DNA from: Clostridia bacterium
GTDB lineage: Bacteria > Bacillota > Clostridia > Christensenellales > Borkfalkiaceae
NCBI GenBank assembly: GCA_900770185.1
Contig: CAAGJM010000006.1
Location: 131,223-195,222 of the forward strand
DNA length: 64,000 nucleotides
Direction: 5' to 3'
In this document: positions 1 through 8,406 of the stretch, piece after piece
How the letters are laid out: the number at the start of each line of letters is the position of its first letter
Numbering within the stretch: the first letter of the stretch is position 1
Position numbers and translations under genes: made by a program
Notes under the pieces: generated by a model
What the model was told of the DNA's origin: nothing
Databases searched by the model: none
The model's input: the letters and a program-made list of their open reading frames with translations, nothing else

Positions 1-244
1 GCAGTTCGCCGAGACCCAGATCCATAAGCGTTATAACTACTGCAAAGCAAAGCACCACGCCGAGGACTATCGCCGTTTGTTTAACGACGGTCTTGGGCGA
101 CGGCCAGGTGACCTTCTTTATTTCGGAAAAAACTTCTTTAAGTTTTTTGCCCATGCGCTTAAAAACGTTGGGCTTTTTATTCTTTTTAGTTTTTTTCGCG
201 TCAACTTTCGCGCCGGTTGAAACTTGTTTGTTCTTATCTTCCAT
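1..244 (-). CDS. secE: Preprotein translocase subunit SecE (partial, 3' end outside window)
   Basis: The reverse strand from the ATG at 244 reads a short lysine-rich N-terminus, then the amphipathic SecE signature (EVFSEIKKVTWPSPKTVV) and a hydrophobic transmembrane segment (IVLGVVLCFAVVITL). About 81 residues are visible and the frame is open at the window edge. SecE is the small membrane subunit that clamps SecY in the general secretion channel. rpmG lies 52 bp upstream on the same strand, the order usual in Firmicutes where rpmG-secE-nusG precede the L11/L1 ribosomal genes. Identification is firm from the motif and the neighbour. Confidence 0.95.
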   Translation of the reverse strand, partial: MEDKNKQVSTGAKVDAKKTKKNKKPNVFKRMGKKLKEVFSEIKKVTWPSPKTVVKQTAIVLGVVLCFAVVITLMDLGLGEL

Positions 245-296
245 TTTATACCTCTTGCGGCGTAAAACGCCTTAGGAACTTTAAACGCTTAAAGAA

Positions 297-458
297 TTAT
301 TTCGTTTCTTTGTGAGCGGTGTGTTTCTTGCAGAAAGGGCAATATTTATTGAATTCAAGCCTGTCGGGATTATTCTTTTTATTCTTGTAAACGTCGTAAT
401 TCCTTTGTTTACATTCGGTGCAGGCAAGCGTTACTCTAACCGTGTTTCCTTTAGCCAT
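297..458 (-). CDS. rpmG: 50S ribosomal protein L33
   Basis: A 53-residue protein beginning MAKGNTVRVTLACTECKQRN and ending KKHTAHKETK. It carries the two zinc-binding CxxC pairs of C+ type L33 (CTEC near residue 13 and CPFC near residue 40), so it is the zinc-containing paralogue. The length is typical of the family. It is the first gene of the rpmG-secE transcript, behind a consensus promoter. Too short for many gene callers, but every position fits the family. Confidence 0.97.
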   Translation of the reverse strand: MAKGNTVRVTLACTECKQRNYDVYKNKKNNPDRLEFNKYCPFCKKHTAHKETK

Positions 459-509
459 TTTTAAATCCATCCTAAAAAATTAACACCCCAAATTTCGGAG
501 TGCTTTATT

Positions 510-538
510 ATTTTAGCCTATTGACGCCGTTATGTCAA
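510..538 (-). promoter_or_regulatory. Consensus vegetative promoter of rpmG-secE
   Basis: On the minus strand a perfect -35 TTGACA (533-538) and -10 TAAAAT (510-515) are separated by 17 bp, about 50 bp upstream of the rpmG start. The strength fits a ribosomal protein/secretion operon. Confidence 0.85.
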
Positions 539-660
539 CGATTTTAACCGCTTTTTTTGAGAAAAATATTTTTTATATGTTTTACGCGCGCCGTCACGTA
601 CGCGCGCGAGGCTCGAATTATGTCGAAATCCGCCTTAAAACCCGCCCTGTGCCAAAAAGG

Positions 661-689
661 TTGCGTTCTTTATTTTAAAGTGATAAAAT
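661..689 (+). promoter_or_regulatory. Promoter of trkAH, probably giving a leaderless mRNA
   Basis: A -35 TTGCGT (661-666), 17-bp spacer and -10 TAAAAT (684-689). The trkA ATG follows seven bases after the -10, where transcription should begin, and no Shine-Dalgarno sequence precedes it. Confidence 0.6.
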
Positions 690-696
690 AACCCGT

Positions 697-2070
697 ATGA
701 AAATAGTAATCGTGGGTTGCGGGCAGATAGGTCTTGCAATCATAAAAAGCTTACTCAACGAAAAACACGACGTGCTTGCGATAGATTCCAACCCCGCCGT
801 CGTCGAAAACGTTATAAACTCGCTCGACGTTATGGGAATATGCGATAAAGGCGTAACCTACACCAAACTTAAAGAAGCGGGCGTAGACAAAGCCGATATA
901 TTCATCGCTATGACCGACAGCGACGAGATAAATATGGAAACGTGCTCCGTCGCGAAAGCTATGGGCGCGCGTCACACGATAGCGCGCATACGCGGCAACG
1001 AGTATAACGAGCAAGAAAACCTTGCGTTCATAAAAGAACACTTCCGCATTTCTATGGTCATAAACCCCGAAAAATCGACGGCGGAAGCGGTTTATAACAT
1101 GCTGCGCATCCCCGCGGCGACTTACGTTGAAACGTTTGCGGGCAACGAAGTGGAGATGATAGAACTGCCCGTCGGCAAAAACCCGCACGTAACGGGCATA
1201 GAATTATATAAACTGCGCAAGAACTATCAGCAGGCATTTCTTATTTGCGGCGTGAACCGCGGGGGCGATTTCTTTATTCCCGGCGGCGCGGACGTTATAA
1301 ACGAGGGCGATAAAATCGCCGTTATAGTCTCTAATCGCGACGAGCAAAAACTTTTAAAAGAACTCGGCTTTATAACCGGGGCCGTTAAAGACGTAACGGT
1401 CGTCGGCGCAAGCAAAACGGCGATTTATCTTACCGATATGCTTTTAAACGGCAAATACGGCGTTAAACTTATCGAAAAAAACCGCGACAAGTGCGTCGAA
1501 ATCGCAAAAACGCTAAAACGCGGCGCGGTCGTCATCAACGGCGACGGAATGTCGCAGGATTTGATGAACGAAGAAGCCGTCGGCAAAACCGACGCGATAG
1601 TTCCGCTTACCGAAAAAGACGAGGAAAACATTTTGATGAGCGTGTACGCGAACTCTTACGGATTTTTAAAGGTCGTGCCGAAAATAAACGAACAGCAACT
1701 CTTTACGATTGCCGACAGTTTAAACATTAAAAACTACGTTTCGCTGCAAAAAACGGTGGCGGATAAAATCAAGCGTTACGTCCGCTCGCTCGACGCACCC
1801 GCCAGCGCGAAAATCAAAAAACTTTACTCGATTTTCGACGGACTTGCCGAAGCCGACGAGTTCGAAGTTTTATCGGATTTTCCCTTCGACGGCGTTCCGC
1901 TTAAAAACCTTGAGTTTAAGAAAAAAGCTCTTATCGCGAGCGTGGTGCGAGGCAAAAACGCCTTCGTTCCGGGCGGCGACGATTATCTTACGTCCGGCGA
2001 CTTCGTTATAGTCGTTTCCTGCGACAAAATAACCGACCTGACCGACGCAATAAAGCTTAAACAGGATTAA
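697..2070 (+). CDS. trkA: Trk system potassium uptake regulatory protein TrkA
   Basis: A 457-residue cytoplasmic protein with two RCK modules. The first Rossmann half starts at residue 1 (VIVGCGQIGLAIIKSLL, GxGxxG nucleotide motif, acidic end of beta-2 in LAIDSN). A second, more diverged Rossmann half begins near residue 233 (VVGASKTAIYL). Each is followed by a TrkA-C ligand domain (about 140-225 and 370-455). The length matches two-RCK TrkA. It binds NAD(H)/ATP and gates the TrkH pore encoded two bases downstream, so the two genes form one operon. The start is the only early ATG and has no ribosome binding site; see the promoter entry. Confidence 0.95.
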   Translation: MKIVIVGCGQIGLAIIKSLLNEKHDVLAIDSNPAVVENVINSLDVMGICDKGVTYTKLKEAGVDKADIFIAMTDSDEINMETCSVAKAMGARHTIARIRGNEYNEQENLAFIKEHFRISMVINPEKSTAEAVYNMLRIPAATYVETFAGNEVEMIELPVGKNPHVTGIELYKLRKNYQQAFLICGVNRGGDFFIPGGADVINEGDKIAVIVSNRDEQKLLKELGFITGAVKDVTVVGASKTAIYLTDMLLNGKYGVKLIEKNRDKCVEIAKTLKRGAVVINGDGMSQDLMNEEAVGKTDAIVPLTEKDEENILMSVYANSYGFLKVVPKINEQQLFTIADSLNIKNYVSLQKTVADKIKRYVRSLDAPASAKIKKLYSIFDGLAEADEFEVLSDFPFDGVPLKNLEFKKKALIASVVRGKNAFVPGGDDYLTSGDFVIVVSCDKITDLTDAIKLKQD

Positions 2071-2071
2071 A

Positions 2072-3511
2072 ATGAATTACAAAATGGTATTAAAATCGGT
2101 GGCGAAGGTCCTTATTCTCGAAGGGGTTTTGCTTTTGCTGCCGTTCGTCGTTTCGATTATTTACGGCGAAAGCGCGAAATGGGCGTTTCTTATAACCGCG
2201 GGGATATGCGTCGCGGCGGGGCTTCCGTTCGTACTTTTAATAAAACCGTCGTCAACGCTCGTTTACTCGCGCGAGGGGTTCGTAACCGTCGCGCTCGGCT
2301 GGATAGCGGCTTCCCTTTTCGGCGCGCTTCCGTTCGTTATAAGTAAAGATATCCCTTCGTATATAGACGCGCTTTTTGAAACGGTAAGCGGGTTTACGAC
2401 GACGGGAGCGTCGATATTAAACGACGTCGAAGCGTTATCTAAAGGCGCGCTTTTCTGGCGCAGTTTTACCCACTGGATAGGCGGAATGGGGCTTATAGTC
2501 TTCATCGTAGCAATCTCTAAGGGGGGCGGCAGGTCTATACACGTATTGCGCGCGGAAATGCCGGGGCCGACCGTCGATAAAATCGCGCCCCGCTCGAAAG
2601 ACACGGCTATAATTTTATACCTCATTTACGTTGCGATGACCGCTTTCGAAGTAATTATGTTGCTTCTTGGCAAAATGCCGTTTTTCGAGGCCCTTTTGCA
2701 TTCGTTCGGCACGGCGGGCACCGGCGGTTTCGGAATTAGAAACGACAGCTTAGCAGGTTACAGCCCCTATATTCAATGGGTCGTCGCGGTGTTTATGGTC
2801 CTTTTCTCCGTAAACTTTAACTGCTACTACTTAATTTTGGTCGGCAAAGTAAAAAACGTTTTAAAAGACACGGAATTTTTGACCTTTATAGGCATAGTGC
2901 TTGCGGCGGTGGCGGCTATAACCGTGAACGTTTACTCGGTTTACGAAAGCGTTGCCGCAAGTTTAAGGGTTGCCGCCTTTGAAGTTGCTTCGACGATTTC
3001 CACGACGGGTTACTCGGTCGCCGATTACAACGCCTTTCCTACCTTTTCAAAAAGCGTAATGTTAGTCCTTATGTTTATAGGCGGTTCGGCAGGCTCGACG
3101 GCGGGCGGACTTAAAGTTTCGAGGGTAGTTATTTTATTCAAACGCTTCCGCAGGGATATCAAGCAAGCGCTTCGCCCGAAGTCTGTCGAAGTTGTCAAAA
3201 TGGATAAAGCTTTGGACGAAACGACGGTGAACGGCGTTACCTCTTACTTCGGGCTTTATATGGCGATAACTCTGTTGGTTTTCGTGTTTATAAGCATATT
3301 CGATAACTTCGGCGTGGAAACGAATTTTTCGGCGACGGTATCGCTGTTTAACAACGTAGGCCCCGGTCTTGGCGCGGTAGGCCCCGCAGGGAATTACGGC
3401 GGATATTCCGTCGTCTCAAAACTTATGCTTACGTTTACGATGCTTCTCGGCAGGCTGGAAATTTACCCCGTTATAATAGCTTTAAGCCCGTCGACGTGGC
3501 TTAAAAAATAA
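2072..3511 (+). CDS. trkH: Trk system potassium uptake protein TrkH (channel subunit)
   Basis: A 479-residue polytopic membrane protein of the TrkH/KtrB superfamily. The four pseudo-repeat pore loops are visible: SGFTTTGAS (about residue 108), GTAGTGGFG (about 215), STISTTGYS (about 308) and VGPGLGAVGPAG (about 430), separated by M1-P-M2 hydrophobic segments. Together with TrkA it takes up K+ driven by the membrane potential or proton gradient. It starts one base after the trkA stop, so translation is coupled. A strong terminator follows. Confidence 0.95.
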   Translation: MNYKMVLKSVAKVLILEGVLLLLPFVVSIIYGESAKWAFLITAGICVAAGLPFVLLIKPSSTLVYSREGFVTVALGWIAASLFGALPFVISKDIPSYIDALFETVSGFTTTGASILNDVEALSKGALFWRSFTHWIGGMGLIVFIVAISKGGGRSIHVLRAEMPGPTVDKIAPRSKDTAIILYLIYVAMTAFEVIMLLLGKMPFFEALLHSFGTAGTGGFGIRNDSLAGYSPYIQWVVAVFMVLFSVNFNCYYLILVGKVKNVLKDTEFLTFIGIVLAAVAAITVNVYSVYESVAASLRVAAFEVASTISTTGYSVADYNAFPTFSKSVMLVLMFIGGSAGSTAGGLKVSRVVILFKRFRRDIKQALRPKSVEVVKMDKALDETTVNGVTSYFGLYMAITLLVFVFISIFDNFGVETNFSATVSLFNNVGPGLGAVGPAGNYGGYSVVSKLMLTFTMLLGRLEIYPVIIALSPSTWLKK

Positions 3512-3523
3512 CTTAAATACAGC

Positions 3524-3556
3524 AAAATGCGTTGCTCTGTCCGCAACGCATTTTTT
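3524..3556. terminator. Bidirectional intrinsic terminator between trkH and the sensor kinase gene
   Basis: A perfect 12-bp stem, AAAATGCGTTGC (3524-3535) against GCAACGCATTTT (3543-3554), with a 7-base loop. T-runs on one side and A-runs on the other let it end both convergent transcripts. Confidence 0.9.
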
Positions 3557-3574
3557 ATTTTTTTAGTTTATTTT

Positions 3575-4627
3575 CTATAACTTAACGGTTATCTTGGTTC
3601 CGCGGTCAAGTTCGCTTATCGCGACTATTTCCCCGCCGCAAAGTTCCGCTATGCGCTTACATATATTAAGCCCTAAGCCTAACCCCCCGCGCGAATGTCT
3701 GCCGTCCGCCTGATAAAATCTGTCAAAGGCTTTTTTAAGCGTTTCCTCGCTCATTCCGACGCCGTTATCTTCCACCGTCACCACTGCTTTGCCGTCAACG
3801 ACTTTCGCCGACACTTTAATTTTTCCGTCGGGTTTAGAATACTTCGCCGCGTTCACCAGAAGGTTTATCCACACTTCTTTTATAAGGTCTTTATCTCCTT
3901 GATATTTAACGCTTTTAAGATCGGTTTCGACGGTTAGATTTTTCTCTTTGAATATGCCGTCTAAAAGTATAATCGTATCTTCTATCTGCCCGCTTAGCGA
4001 AAAGGTCTGGCGGCTTGTCACGAAAGACTGGCTGTCGAGCTTAGACAGAAGCATAACGTTGCTTGCAAGGCGCGAAAGCCTGTCGCACTCTTTGATTATT
4101 ATGTCGAGGCACTCTTTATCGTCGGGCGTTAAGTTTTTGCTTTCCGTCAAAAGTTCGGCGTAGCCTTTAATGCTGACCATCGGCGTTTTAAACTCGTGCG
4201 AAAAGACCGAAATAAAGTCGTTTTTCATAACCGTTACGCTGTTTAACTGGTCGAGCATTTTGTTGAAGTTGTTGACGACCGACATAACGTATTCGTTTCT
4301 GGTTTTGTATTCGACTTTGGTCGTAAAGTCGCCTTTAGCGATTCTGTCTAAGTTTTCGTTTATGTTGTTGACGAGTTTTACGCTCTTATTTGAAAGCACC
4401 CACGCTATTATCAGCGCGAAAAGCGTGCTTCCTCCGCCGAAAGCGAACAAAATACCCGTCACGCGCATCTCGGGGTGGTCTTTCGATATGTCGTTAACAA
4501 GGTCCATTATAAACATACCGAGAAGAAGCGCTATTATCCACACCGCAAGCACGACGAAAAATATTATCCACACGGGTATAACGTTCTTTTTGGTGAACCA
4601 CCCGTTTTTAAGGGGTTTTTTATTCAT
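3575..4627 (-). CDS. Two-component sensor histidine kinase
   Basis: A 350-residue membrane kinase. Two hydrophobic helices (about 17-40 and 58-79) enclose only a short extracytoplasmic loop, so the signal is probably sensed in or near the membrane. A HAMP linker follows (about 80-130), then HisKA with the phosphorylated His144 in VFSHEFKTP, and a HATPase_c domain with N, G1 (DNGVGMSEE) and G2 (GGLGLGLNICKRI) boxes. Its ATG lies inside the 3' end of the response regulator gene (8-base overlap), so the pair is co-translated. Downstream of trkAH in convergent orientation; that gives no firm evidence of a role in K+ sensing. Confidence 0.9.
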   Translation of the reverse strand: MNKKPLKNGWFTKKNVIPVWIIFFVVLAVWIIALLLGMFIMDLVNDISKDHPEMRVTGILFAFGGGSTLFALIIAWVLSNKSVKLVNNINENLDRIAKGDFTTKVEYKTRNEYVMSVVNNFNKMLDQLNSVTVMKNDFISVFSHEFKTPMVSIKGYAELLTESKNLTPDDKECLDIIIKECDRLSRLASNVMLLSKLDSQSFVTSRQTFSLSGQIEDTIILLDGIFKEKNLTVETDLKSVKYQGDKDLIKEVWINLLVNAAKYSKPDGKIKVSAKVVDGKAVVTVEDNGVGMSEETLKKAFDRFYQADGRHSRGGLGLGLNICKRIAELCGGEIVAISELDRGTKITVKL

Positions 4628-5294
4628 TCCTTATCCCCCTGTACCCCACCCCGCGCACGGTGTCGATATCGATTTCTTTAAAACACTCTATTTTATTCCT
4701 TATTTTATTGACGTAAACCTTAACGGAATCTTCTTCCGCGTCGCTGGCAAAGTCCCAGAATTCTTCGAATATCTGACTTTTAGAGAAGGTTTTTTCGGGA
4801 TACGCAAGCAACTTAAACAATATACAAAACTCTTTTTTCGTAAGCTGAACGCGGGTTTTATCGTCGTAAACGGCAAGCAAGTCGTAATCGAGCGTAACCG
4901 AACCGACGGTAAGCTTTCTGTCGCTTACCATATTGGCACGCCGCAAAATCGCCTTTATGCGCATTATAAGTTCGTCAAAATCGACGGGTTTAACCATATA
5001 GTCGTCCACGCCGAGCGAAAACCCCGCCGCCTTATCGTCGATAGAGCCGAGCGCGGTGCACATAATAACCGGCGTTTTATCGCCCGCAAGGCGTAATTCT
5101 TTAACGAACTCGAACCCGTCCTTGTTAGGCATCATCGCATCCACAACCATAATGTCGATATGGTTTTCGTGAAATTTACAAAGCGCGTCTTCCCCGTCGA
5201 CGGCAGGGACGACCGAATATCCCGCGTTTTTAAGTTTTATTTCTATAAGCCGACGGATATTGTAATCGTCTTCGGCAACGAGAACGTTAAACAT
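4620..5294 (-). CDS. OmpR/PhoB-family response regulator
   Basis: A 224-residue protein with an N-terminal receiver domain (acidic pair in VAEDD, phosphoacceptor Asp52 in VVDAMMPNKDG, Lys in DDYMVKPVD) and a C-terminal winged-helix Trans_reg_C domain (about 130-222, ending DTVRGVGYRG). It is preceded by AAAGGAG seven bases before the ATG and overlaps the partner kinase gene by 8 bases. A DNA-binding transcription factor; the target genes cannot be read from this window. Confidence 0.93.
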   Translation of the reverse strand: MFNVLVAEDDYNIRRLIEIKLKNAGYSVVPAVDGEDALCKFHENHIDIMVVDAMMPNKDGFEFVKELRLAGDKTPVIMCTALGSIDDKAAGFSLGVDDYMVKPVDFDELIMRIKAILRRANMVSDRKLTVGSVTLDYDLLAVYDDKTRVQLTKKEFCILFKLLAYPEKTFSKSQIFEEFWDFASDAEEDSVKVYVNKIRNKIECFKEIDIDTVRGVGYRGIRNE

Positions 5295-5335
5295 TTATCT
5301 CCTTTTTAAGCCGCTTAATCTTTTAAACCGCGCTT

Positions 5336-5827
5336 TTATCGCGTCGTCCTGCGCTTAATCGCGTCGTTTACGTTATCGAAAGCTATCGTAAACGCAACGG
5401 CAAGCGGCAAATCTTCCTCCTTAAAAACATCCGCCTCATAGCAATCGGCTATCAGGTTTTTAGCGGTGTTTTCATATTTGACGGTGAAAATAAGCTCTCC
5501 CGACCTGTAAACGGCGTAACTTCTTCCTTCTTTTTCAACGGCAAAATCTCCGCCGAAGTTTACGACTTTAAAACCGAAGCCCACGCGCTCGCTTATTTTA
5601 ACGAGTTTGTTACCGTCCGCGTCGAAAATAAACGCGCTTGAAAACAAAAGGTGCCAGAATTTATTGCGCACGGTGAAAAGTTTTTCATTGCCAAGCGTTT
5701 TGACTTTCTTTTTGTGCGTGGGCGAGAAAACCTTGCCCGCCACCTTTAAAACGTTTGCGCCCGACTCGTCGGTCACGGTTGACCCGCCCGCAAGCGTCAA
5801 AGCTTTGTTTCGTATAAAATATTTCAT
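5336..5827 (-). CDS. LURP-one-related (Tubby-like fold) protein
   Basis: A 163-residue protein with the LURP-one-related pattern: an N-terminal strand MKYFIRNKALTL, the TVTDESGANVLKVAGK strand pair, repeated beta hairpins (FDADGNKLVKI) and a single C-terminal hydrophobic helix (AVAFTIAFDNVNDA). Members in bacteria are small cytoplasmic or membrane-associated proteins of unknown function with a phospholipid-scramblase/Tubby-like barrel. A GGGGGA ribosome site precedes the ATG. It is likely the last gene of the three-gene operon starting near 6818, or is carried on into the regulator genes 41 bp downstream. Confidence 0.65.
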   Translation of the reverse strand: MKYFIRNKALTLAGGSTVTDESGANVLKVAGKVFSPTHKKKVKTLGNEKLFTVRNKFWHLLFSSAFIFDADGNKLVKISERVGFGFKVVNFGGDFAVEKEGRSYAVYRSGELIFTVKYENTAKNLIADCYEADVFKEEDLPLAVAFTIAFDNVNDAIKRRTTR

Positions 5828-5862
5828 AATTCCCCCTGTTAAATCAAACTATAAGCACTTTT

Positions 5863-6387
5863 TTAATTTATTATTTTGAAAACCGCTATCGCCGCCGCGA
5901 TTACAAAAACCGCCACGGTAAATAATATTTTTATTTTTTTAAGAGTTTTTTGGCGGGCTTTTGCCGTTTGATCTTCATAAAAAAGGTTTTTTTGCATCGA
6001 AACCGTCTCAGGATCGAAAAGGACCGCCGCCCCGCCCTCCGCGTAAGGCGCAAGCCGCACGCTCACCGTTTGCGCTTTTTGCAAATCGACGAAAAACTCG
6101 ACTTCCATAGTCCTGAAATTTTTCTCGCGCACGTCGAAAATTCCGAAAACGCTCAGAATGTAGTAGAATAAAAATTTAAGTATATAAAGCTTTGAATTTA
6201 TTTCAAACGTCTTTTTAAAAACCACGTTTACGACGTCGTTATCGGTAGAATGCTCGTACCTCATCGGCGCGCTGAATCTCTTTTCTTTATTCTGAACCTT
6301 AACCCCGTCAACGTAAACGTCCGCTTCATACCAGCGGTTGTTGTAAGGGTTTAAAGTAAAATTATATCTGCCGCTTGTTTTCCTCAT
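5863..6387 (-). CDS. Hypothetical protein with C-terminal membrane anchor
   Basis: No family recognised. The start chosen is the ATG at 6387, which overlaps the preceding stop as ATGA and has GGTGGAG just upstream; a longer frame to 6489 would overlap the upstream gene by about 100 bases. The 174-residue product has a soluble beta-rich N-terminal part (VYVDGVKVQNKEKRF), a hydrophobic segment in the middle (LYILKFLFYYILSVFG), and a C-terminal transmembrane helix (ILFTVAVFVIAAAIAVF) next to a lysine-rich stretch. Translationally coupled to the membrane protein upstream, so the two probably work together. Confidence 0.6.
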   Translation of the reverse strand: MRKTSGRYNFTLNPYNNRWYEADVYVDGVKVQNKEKRFSAPMRYEHSTDNDVVNVVFKKTFEINSKLYILKFLFYYILSVFGIFDVREKNFRTMEVEFFVDLQKAQTVSVRLAPYAEGGAAVLFDPETVSMQKNLFYEDQTAKARQKTLKKIKILFTVAVFVIAAAIAVFKIIN

Positions 6388-6818
6388 TGCTCCACCCCCG
6401 CCGAAACCGAAAACGATATCGCAAACAATATGACCGACGCGATTAAAATTACTATCTGAAACACGAACCGCTTTTTTGCTTCCGCCCATTTTAAGTCGAA
6501 CGCCATCAAAATAAGGCTTACGGCGGAAATTATCATTCCGACCAAAGCGATATTCGGAATTACGGGCGTAATTTTTTTAACGTACTCGAACATGTTGGAT
6601 GCGTGCGTCGGGAACTTTCTGAAATCTTCGATCAATAAAATCGTACCCACAAAAAAGATTATAAGCGCAAACCATATAATCAGCGCAAATACGTAAAAGA
6701 GTACGGTGAACACCGTTGACAGCATGCATATTACGGTTACGGCGAGCGCAACGACGGACAATCTGTTTAAAATTATTCCCGTATGCGCCGAAAACCGCCT
6801 TAAATCGTCTTTAATCAA
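6384..6818 (-). CDS. Hypothetical four-helix membrane protein (TTG start)
   Basis: About 144 residues with four hydrophobic segments (about residues 20-45, 48-65, 88-108, 118-138 of the short form). Function not recognised. The start is decided by sequence context: a very strong AGGAGG lies six bases before the TTG at 6818, whereas the longer frame starting at 6893 would begin upstream of the promoter -10 box and so cannot be translated from that promoter. It ends as ATGA with the next gene. Confidence 0.6.
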   Translation of the reverse strand: MIKDDLRRFSAHTGIILNRLSVVALAVTVICMLSTVFTVLFYVFALIIWFALIIFFVGTILLIEDFRKFPTHASNMFEYVKKITPVIPNIALVGMIISAVSLILMAFDLKWAEAKKRFVFQIVILIASVILFAISFSVSAGVEQ

Positions 6819-6869
6819 ACCTCCCCTCCTTATAACGGCTATGCCTTTTAACGTTACTTCGTTAAGTTT

Positions 6870-6898
6870 ATTATATGCGAAAACCGCGTTCAAGTCAA
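6870..6898 (-). promoter_or_regulatory. Consensus promoter of the membrane-protein operon
   Basis: Minus-strand TTGACT (6893-6898), 17-bp spacer, perfect TATAAT (6870-6875). It lies about 50 bp upstream of the TTG start at 6818 and rules out longer start choices. Confidence 0.85.
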
Positions 6899-6921
6899 GA
6901 GCGCGATTACACGCGCAAAAT

Positions 6922-6951
6922 AAAACGGCTTGTAAACCAAGCCGTTTTTAA
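6922..6951 (-). terminator. Intrinsic terminator
   Basis: Eleven-bp stem AAAACGGCTTG / CAAGCCGTTTT with a 5-base loop. On the minus strand it is followed by a T-rich tract and would close transcripts arriving from the SGNH hydrolase side. Confidence 0.7.
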
Positions 6952-6953
6952 AT

Positions 6954-7019
6954 TTACGCTTCAAAGTCCCGCTCGTCTTCCGCTAACAACAGCTTGATAA
7001 CTTTTGTCTTTTTAAGCAT
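6954..7019 (-). other. Possible 21-codon ORF or gene remnant
   Basis: Minus-strand ATG at 7019 reads MLKKTKVIKLLLAEDERDFEA then stop. The same frame stays open upstream of the ATG (YSDEVIGAKH) and no ribosome site is visible. It may be the tail of a decayed gene or a chance frame; nothing else is recognised in 6952-7159. Confidence 0.2.
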
Positions 7020-7159
7020 GTGTTTTGCGCCGATAACTTCGTCGCTATAAAAAAATAACCCGCAAACTTAAATTTTAGTTAAATATTATCACAACGCGGT
7101 TAGTTTGTAAACGATAAAAATTTCCGCACTTAATCATGTGCGGGAATTTATAACATTTT

Positions 7160-7804
7160 TTATTTGCGCTCGCTTAAAACGGCTTCTATAAGCGGAGAAA
7201 CGTAATCGCAATAAAGTTTGCCGATATACATCCTGCCGTAGTCGGACGGATGAACGCCGTCGCTCGCAAAATCAAGAATATCTTTTCCGATAGACTCAGA
7301 CGCCATAAGTCCGTCCGTCGGTAAATAAACGTCGGCATATTCCCGCGCGAGTGCGCGAATAATTTGAATCTTCGGATCTAAATCTTCCCTGAAATACAAT
7401 TTATCCGCAACGGGCATCAAAAACGGCTCTATCATCATAATTTTAGCGTTCGTTTTTTCTTTTATACCTGCTAAAACGGCGCGATAGCGGGCTTTAAACA
7501 CGTCGTTTTCAATCCAGTCTTTTTGTTCGGCGTGATGCCACACGTCGTTTATGCCTATCATAATCGAAACGATATCGGGCTGAACGTCGATAAAATCGCT
7601 TTGCAACCTTTCCTTTAAATCTTTCGTCTGATTGCCGCCTATCCCTAAATTAACGAATTCGAACTCAACGCCGACAAACTTGTTTTTAATGTTTTCGGCT
7701 GCGTATTTGACGTATCCGTCGCCAATGTTGTGGGAATCTGCTTTATCGCGCCCCCAGGCGGTTATGCTGTCGCCCTGAAACAAAATTTTGATTTTTTTAT
7801 TCAT
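7160..7804 (-). CDS. SGNH/GDSL-family hydrolase (esterase-like)
   Basis: A 214-residue protein with all four SGNH blocks: block I GDSITAWG (nucleophile Ser near residue 14), block II GIGGNQ (Gly), block III GINDVW (Asn) and block V SDGVHPSDYG (Asp and His). No signal peptide, so it probably acts in the cytoplasm. The family removes acyl or acetyl groups from carbohydrates or lipids. AAAGGAG precedes the ATG. It follows the PPTase gene by 35 bp and may share its transcript. Confidence 0.85.
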   Translation of the reverse strand: MNKKIKILFQGDSITAWGRDKADSHNIGDGYVKYAAENIKNKFVGVEFEFVNLGIGGNQTKDLKERLQSDFIDVQPDIVSIMIGINDVWHHAEQKDWIENDVFKARYRAVLAGIKEKTNAKIMMIEPFLMPVADKLYFREDLDPKIQIIRALAREYADVYLPTDGLMASESIGKDILDFASDGVHPSDYGRMYIGKLYCDYVSPLIEAVLSERK

Positions 7805-7839
7805 TTTATGCTCCTTTTATTTTTAAGTTCAGCGTTGTT

Positions 7840-8382
7840 TTAGCAACGCTTTAAATTTATTTTTTCTTTTGCGGCGAATGCGTATGCGTATTTTTCGCCG
7901 AAAAGTTCCGCCACGCCAGTTAAATATTTAAGTTCGCCGAAGTCTTTTTTTACGTTGCCGTAAAACTTAATCGCCGCTTCGCGCTTGCACCAGTTTATAA
8001 ACAGTTCGTCAAAGCTCGAAGCCTCAAAGTTTAAAAACTTTTTTAGTTTTTCGGTAGCGCGGGCGGGGTCTACGCGCTCTAAATCGACGCCGAAGTTTTC
8101 GCTTGCCGCCGCCGCAACCGCCACGCCCTTAGAGTGCGATACGCATATACAAAACCCGCGTATAGTTGGCTTTTCGCTATCGAACGAAACGCCGTCAAGC
8201 GTTTTAGAAAACGCTTTTTCAGTAACTTTATCGAGCAAATTCCACGCGGTCGCGCTGTCGATGCGCGCGGCTTTATCGGTGTATTTTAACACGTGCGCAA
8301 TAACTTTTTCGGGCAAGTTTTTTATCAAAACGTCCGTTTCTAAACTGTAATCGATTTTCTTAACAGAGTAATATATATTCAT
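7840..8382 (-). CDS. 4'-phosphopantetheinyl transferase (Sfp/AcpT type)
   Basis: A 180-residue protein showing the PPTase signature: CVSHSKGVAVAAAA, the Mg-binding FGVDLERV motif and WCKREAAIK. It transfers the phosphopantetheine arm from CoA to the serine of acyl carrier proteins. At 180 residues it is shorter than Sfp (about 220) but complete for the conserved core. The only PPTase seen in this window; the two carrier proteins at 44070-44306 and 45529-45759 are possible clients. No clear ribosome site before the start at 8382, so a different start is possible. Confidence 0.8.
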   Translation of the reverse strand: MNIYYSVKKIDYSLETDVLIKNLPEKVIAHVLKYTDKAARIDSATAWNLLDKVTEKAFSKTLDGVSFDSEKPTIRGFCICVSHSKGVAVAAAASENFGVDLERVDPARATEKLKKFLNFEASSFDELFINWCKREAAIKFYGNVKKDFGELKYLTGVAELFGEKYAYAFAAKEKINLKRC

Positions 8383-8406
8383 GGTAAATCGTCGAGATAA
8401 CGCCGC

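Noticed and set aside
4170..5096. 308-codon plus-strand ORF antisense to the kinase and regulator genes
   Set aside because: Shadow frame of two clearly recognised genes on the other strand.
3575..5294. Two-component pair as KdpDE-type potassium regulators
   Set aside because: It is convergent with trkAH, the kinase lacks the KdpD N-terminal and four-helix region, and nothing links it to potassium beyond proximity.
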